Shown here: positions 63,101 through 64,000 of the stretch, piece after piece
How positions within the stretch are numbered: position 1 is the stretch's first letter
Layout of the letters: each line of letters opens with the position of its first letter
From: JBFAPK01 sp040676675
Lineage (GTDB): Bacteria; Actinomycetota; Actinomycetes; Mycobacteriales; Micromonosporaceae
Assembly (NCBI RefSeq): GCF_040676675.1
Contig: NZ_JBFAPK010000014.1
Span: 1-64,000 of the forward strand
Reading direction: 5' to 3'
DNA length: 64,000 bases
Translations under genes and position numbers: made by a program
The notes under the pieces: model-generated
The model's database searches: none
Told to the model about the DNA's origin: nothing
The model's input: only the letters and a program-made list of their open reading frames with translations

Positions 63101-63273
63101 GTGCCGCAGTCGGCCGCCGCGGCGCGGGCGGCGTACGGTGCCGCCCCGGCGCCCGGCGGCGTACCGGTCAGCAGGGCGGCGAGCAGCGCGGCCAGGGCGA
63201 CCGGCAGCAGGATTCGCCAGGGTCGGGGCGGGATCGGCCACCGGTCGGGGCGGGGCGGGAAAGCCGGTTTCAC
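60193..63273 (-). CDS. Secreted multidomain glycoside hydrolase (F5/8C - GH16-like - TIM barrel - F5/8C)
   Basis: The 1026-residue protein has a signal peptide (to about 45), an F5/8-type-C/CBM32-like domain (about 57-183), a GH16-like laminarinase-fold domain (about 205-470), a TIM-barrel hydrolase domain (about 490-780; GITYGPPQG, NTIRTWGVDDAQT, LLWDVGNEV with Glu609 as likely acid/base, and ITEGGPAGEWE with Glu702 or Glu708 as candidate nucleophile), an Ig-like linker and a second F5/8C domain (about 885-1026). In the GH16 motif ExDxxE the last Glu is Thr (ETDIMT, 336-341). The GTG start has CAGGAG nine bases away. Control by the adjacent LacI is likely. Confidence 0.85.
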   Translation of the reverse strand: MKPAFPPRPDRWPIPPRPWRILLPVALAALLAALLTGTPPGAGAAPYAARAAAADCGTTDAAQGRPATASSEEGAGTPAAAAFDGDPNTRWSSQFSDPQWIRVDLGAVRSICRVLLRWEAAYGRTFAIQTSVDGTSWTDVYTTGSGPGGVQDLTVAGSGRFVRMYGTARANGYGYSLWEFGVYTGTDGTPTPGPTGSPDPVPGSWTTVWSDDFTGGANSSPSAANWLLRTGTQYPGGAPNWGTGSVETASAGTANVYLDGAGHLNIRALRDGAGNWTSGRLETQRADFAPNPGELLKFSAVLRQPDVAVGLGYWPGFRATGAAYRGNFTNWPGVGETDIMTDVNGRDQLAQTLHCGTAPGGPCNEYDGRTSGFASCVGCQGGYHEYSQVIDRTKTDEEIRFYLDGRQTWVVRESQVGVTAWRDAVQHGFYLRLDLAIGGSLPNAVAGRTTPTPETTSGGVLSVDSVSVARASGTVPAAMTDPATPAGPSVVRVTGSQGNWQLQVNGAPYEVRGITYGPPQGAADGYLRDLRNMGVNTIRTWGVDDAQTPVLLDRAAQQGVKVIVGHWLNQGADYVNDTTYKNNVKNEIVARVNALKNRQGVLLWDVGNEVILTMQDHGLPAAEVEARRVAYARFVNEVAVAIHAADPNHPVTSTDAWTGAWPYYRTYAPALDLLAVNSYGAIGTVKSDWIAGGYTKPYLITEGGPAGEWEVPADVNGVPSEPTDAQKRAGYTASWNAVRSHPGVALGATEFHYGLENDFGGVWLNTTTGGWRRQGYHALRQAYTGQASANTPPEFGAMTVTPQTAVPAGGQFTVDAPATDPQGDTVRYNLMFSDKHITGNTGLRHVRFTQTSPGHFSVTAPEQLGVWKVYVYAYDGQGNVGIEQRSFRVVPPTVPGTNVALNRPVTASSYQPTGPSGPQLPAYAVDGDYGTRWASDWTPAEWIRIDLGANTTFAHVLLAWEAAYAKSYQIQTSPDGDTWTTVYSTTSGDGGFDRVDVAGSGRYVRMNGTERGTGYGYSLWEFGVYR

Positions 63274-63392
63274 GGGTGCACTCCTGCCTGGAGGGGGCGG
63301 CTGGCGGGGCGGTCGGCACGGCCCGGCGGGTGGGGGTGGGGGAGCGGGGTCGCCGGTCGGGGTGGCGTGCCGGGCGCGGTGCGGTCGCGCTT

Positions 63393-63406
63393 GGAGAGCG
63401 CTCTCC
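63393..63406. promoter_or_regulatory. LacI operator upstream of the glycoside hydrolase
   Basis: GGAGAGCGCTCTCC matches the inner 14 bases of the palindrome before lacI. It lies about 120 bases upstream of the hydrolase start, in its promoter region. Confidence 0.75.
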
Positions 63407-63488
63407 GTCCCGCCGTCGAAGTGTTACGCCGACTTTTCCAAACTGTCAAGACAGTCGATCCCGCGCCCTCGCGCCTCCGCGCCTCGTG

Positions 63489-63524
63489 CCCCGTGCCCGG
63501 CGGCCGGTGCCGTCGGGCACGGGG
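63489..63524 (-). terminator. Terminator of the TPR gene at the right edge
   Basis: CCCCGTGCCCG and CGGGCACGGGG form an 11-bp stem 17 bases beyond the stop of the gene at 63541. Confidence 0.6.
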
Positions 63525-63540
63525 CCCGCCGCGGCGGGAG

Positions 63541-64000
63541 TCAGCTCGCCTCCGGAAGGAGCACCTCGCCGTCCGACGCGGCCCACGCCTCCGGTACCGC
63601 GCCGATCCGCTCGTGGATCGCGCGGGCCTGGCGCAGCTTCTGCGCCGCGTCCCGCGAGTTGCCCAGGCGCTGCGCGCAGCGGCCGATCCCCGCCAGCGCG
63701 CGCGCCTCCTCGCGAGGGTTGCCCGCGCGTCGCGCCAGCCGCAGCGCCGCCCGGTACCGGCCGGCGGCCTCGGTCGGCTCGTTACCGGTCAACAGGAGCA
63801 GACCGAGCTGGTTCAGCGCCTCCGCCTGGCCCAGGCAGAGACCGCGCCGCCGGAACAGCGCCAACGCCCGCTCGCAGGCGTCACGCGCGGCGCCGTGTTC
63901 CCCGCGCAGGCGCAGGAGTACGCCGAGCAGGTTCAGGGCGTCGGCCTCGCCGTCCGGGTCCTCGATTTCGCGGTACAGCCGCAGGGCCTCGGCGAGCTCC
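63541..64000 (-). CDS. TPR protein, C-terminal part (continues beyond the window)
   Basis: The reading frame is open from the right edge to the stop at 63541, giving 152 residues of tetratricopeptide repeats: ALNLLGVLLRLRGEHGAARD, AEALNQLGLLLLTGNEPTEA, EARALAGIGRCAQRLGNSRD and a closing unit. Such repeats form the C-terminus of AfsR/SARP-type regulators and of many STAND proteins, so the whole gene may be a third member of that class here; only the repeat part is seen. It is followed by a hairpin terminator. Confidence 0.75.
   Translation of the reverse strand, partial: ELAEALRLYREIEDPDGEADALNLLGVLLRLRGEHGAARDACERALALFRRRGLCLGQAEALNQLGLLLLTGNEPTEAAGRYRAALRLARRAGNPREEARALAGIGRCAQRLGNSRDAAQKLRQARAIHERIGAVPEAWAASDGEVLLPEAS

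Overview
The window is very GC-rich DNA (about 70 % or more by eye) with actinobacterial markers: mtrAB-lpqB, whiB, fbiC for coenzyme F420, a DUF3499 gene, GTG starts and strong GGAGG ribosome sites. Gene content and style fit a filamentous actinomycete, most likely of the Micromonosporaceae. That placement is inference, because no rRNA gene is present.

Region 1 (about 154-30572) is mainly a conserved core. Read right to left it runs whiB, a zincin-fold gene, DUF3499, manB, Trm112-like, SIS isomerase, CDF transporter, manA, ahcY, mtrA, mtrB, lpqB, comF-like, hpf and secA. From memory this order matches the Mycobacterium tuberculosis block from whiB2 down to secA1. Accessory genes sit between core members: efeUOB iron uptake (under a probable iron box), endonuclease V, an aldehyde dehydrogenase, a surface protein with a repeated cytoplasmic tail, and a tandem GNAT acetyltransferase. 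fbiC lies next to whiB.

Region 2 (about 31200-50360) looks like an oxalate catabolism regulon: a FadR-type GntR regulator, a TPP enzyme (probable oxalyl-CoA decarboxylase), formyl-CoA:oxalate CoA-transferase (frc), an ADP-forming acyl-CoA ligase with its domains in beta-alpha order, a sucCD pair, an Nramp-like carrier that has lost the usual metal-site motifs, a TerC-like protein and an OFA-type oxalate/formate transporter. A 64-bp block (55 of 64 bases identical) is duplicated upstream of frc/sucC and of oxc. GCATAC/GTATGC half-sites recur before the regulator, a small ORF and the transporter. The picture is oxalate import, CoA transfer, decarboxylation, then recovery of CoA and possibly ATP, under one regulator. 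An alpha/beta hydrolase, a DoxX-like protein and a proline iminopeptidase lie between sucCD and the transporter.

Region 3 (about 50460-64000) is accessory. It has two overlapping genes for membrane-anchored STAND NTPases, several small secreted or membrane proteins, one secreted-protein gene broken by two frameshifts, and a LacI regulator with palindromic operators flanking a five-domain secreted glycoside hydrolase. A TPR gene runs off the right edge.

No tRNA, rRNA, CRISPR array, transposase or integrase was recognised. A 63-bp palindromic repeat occurs twice in opposite orientations (4508-4570 and 30830-30892). Several short tandem repeats lie between genes.
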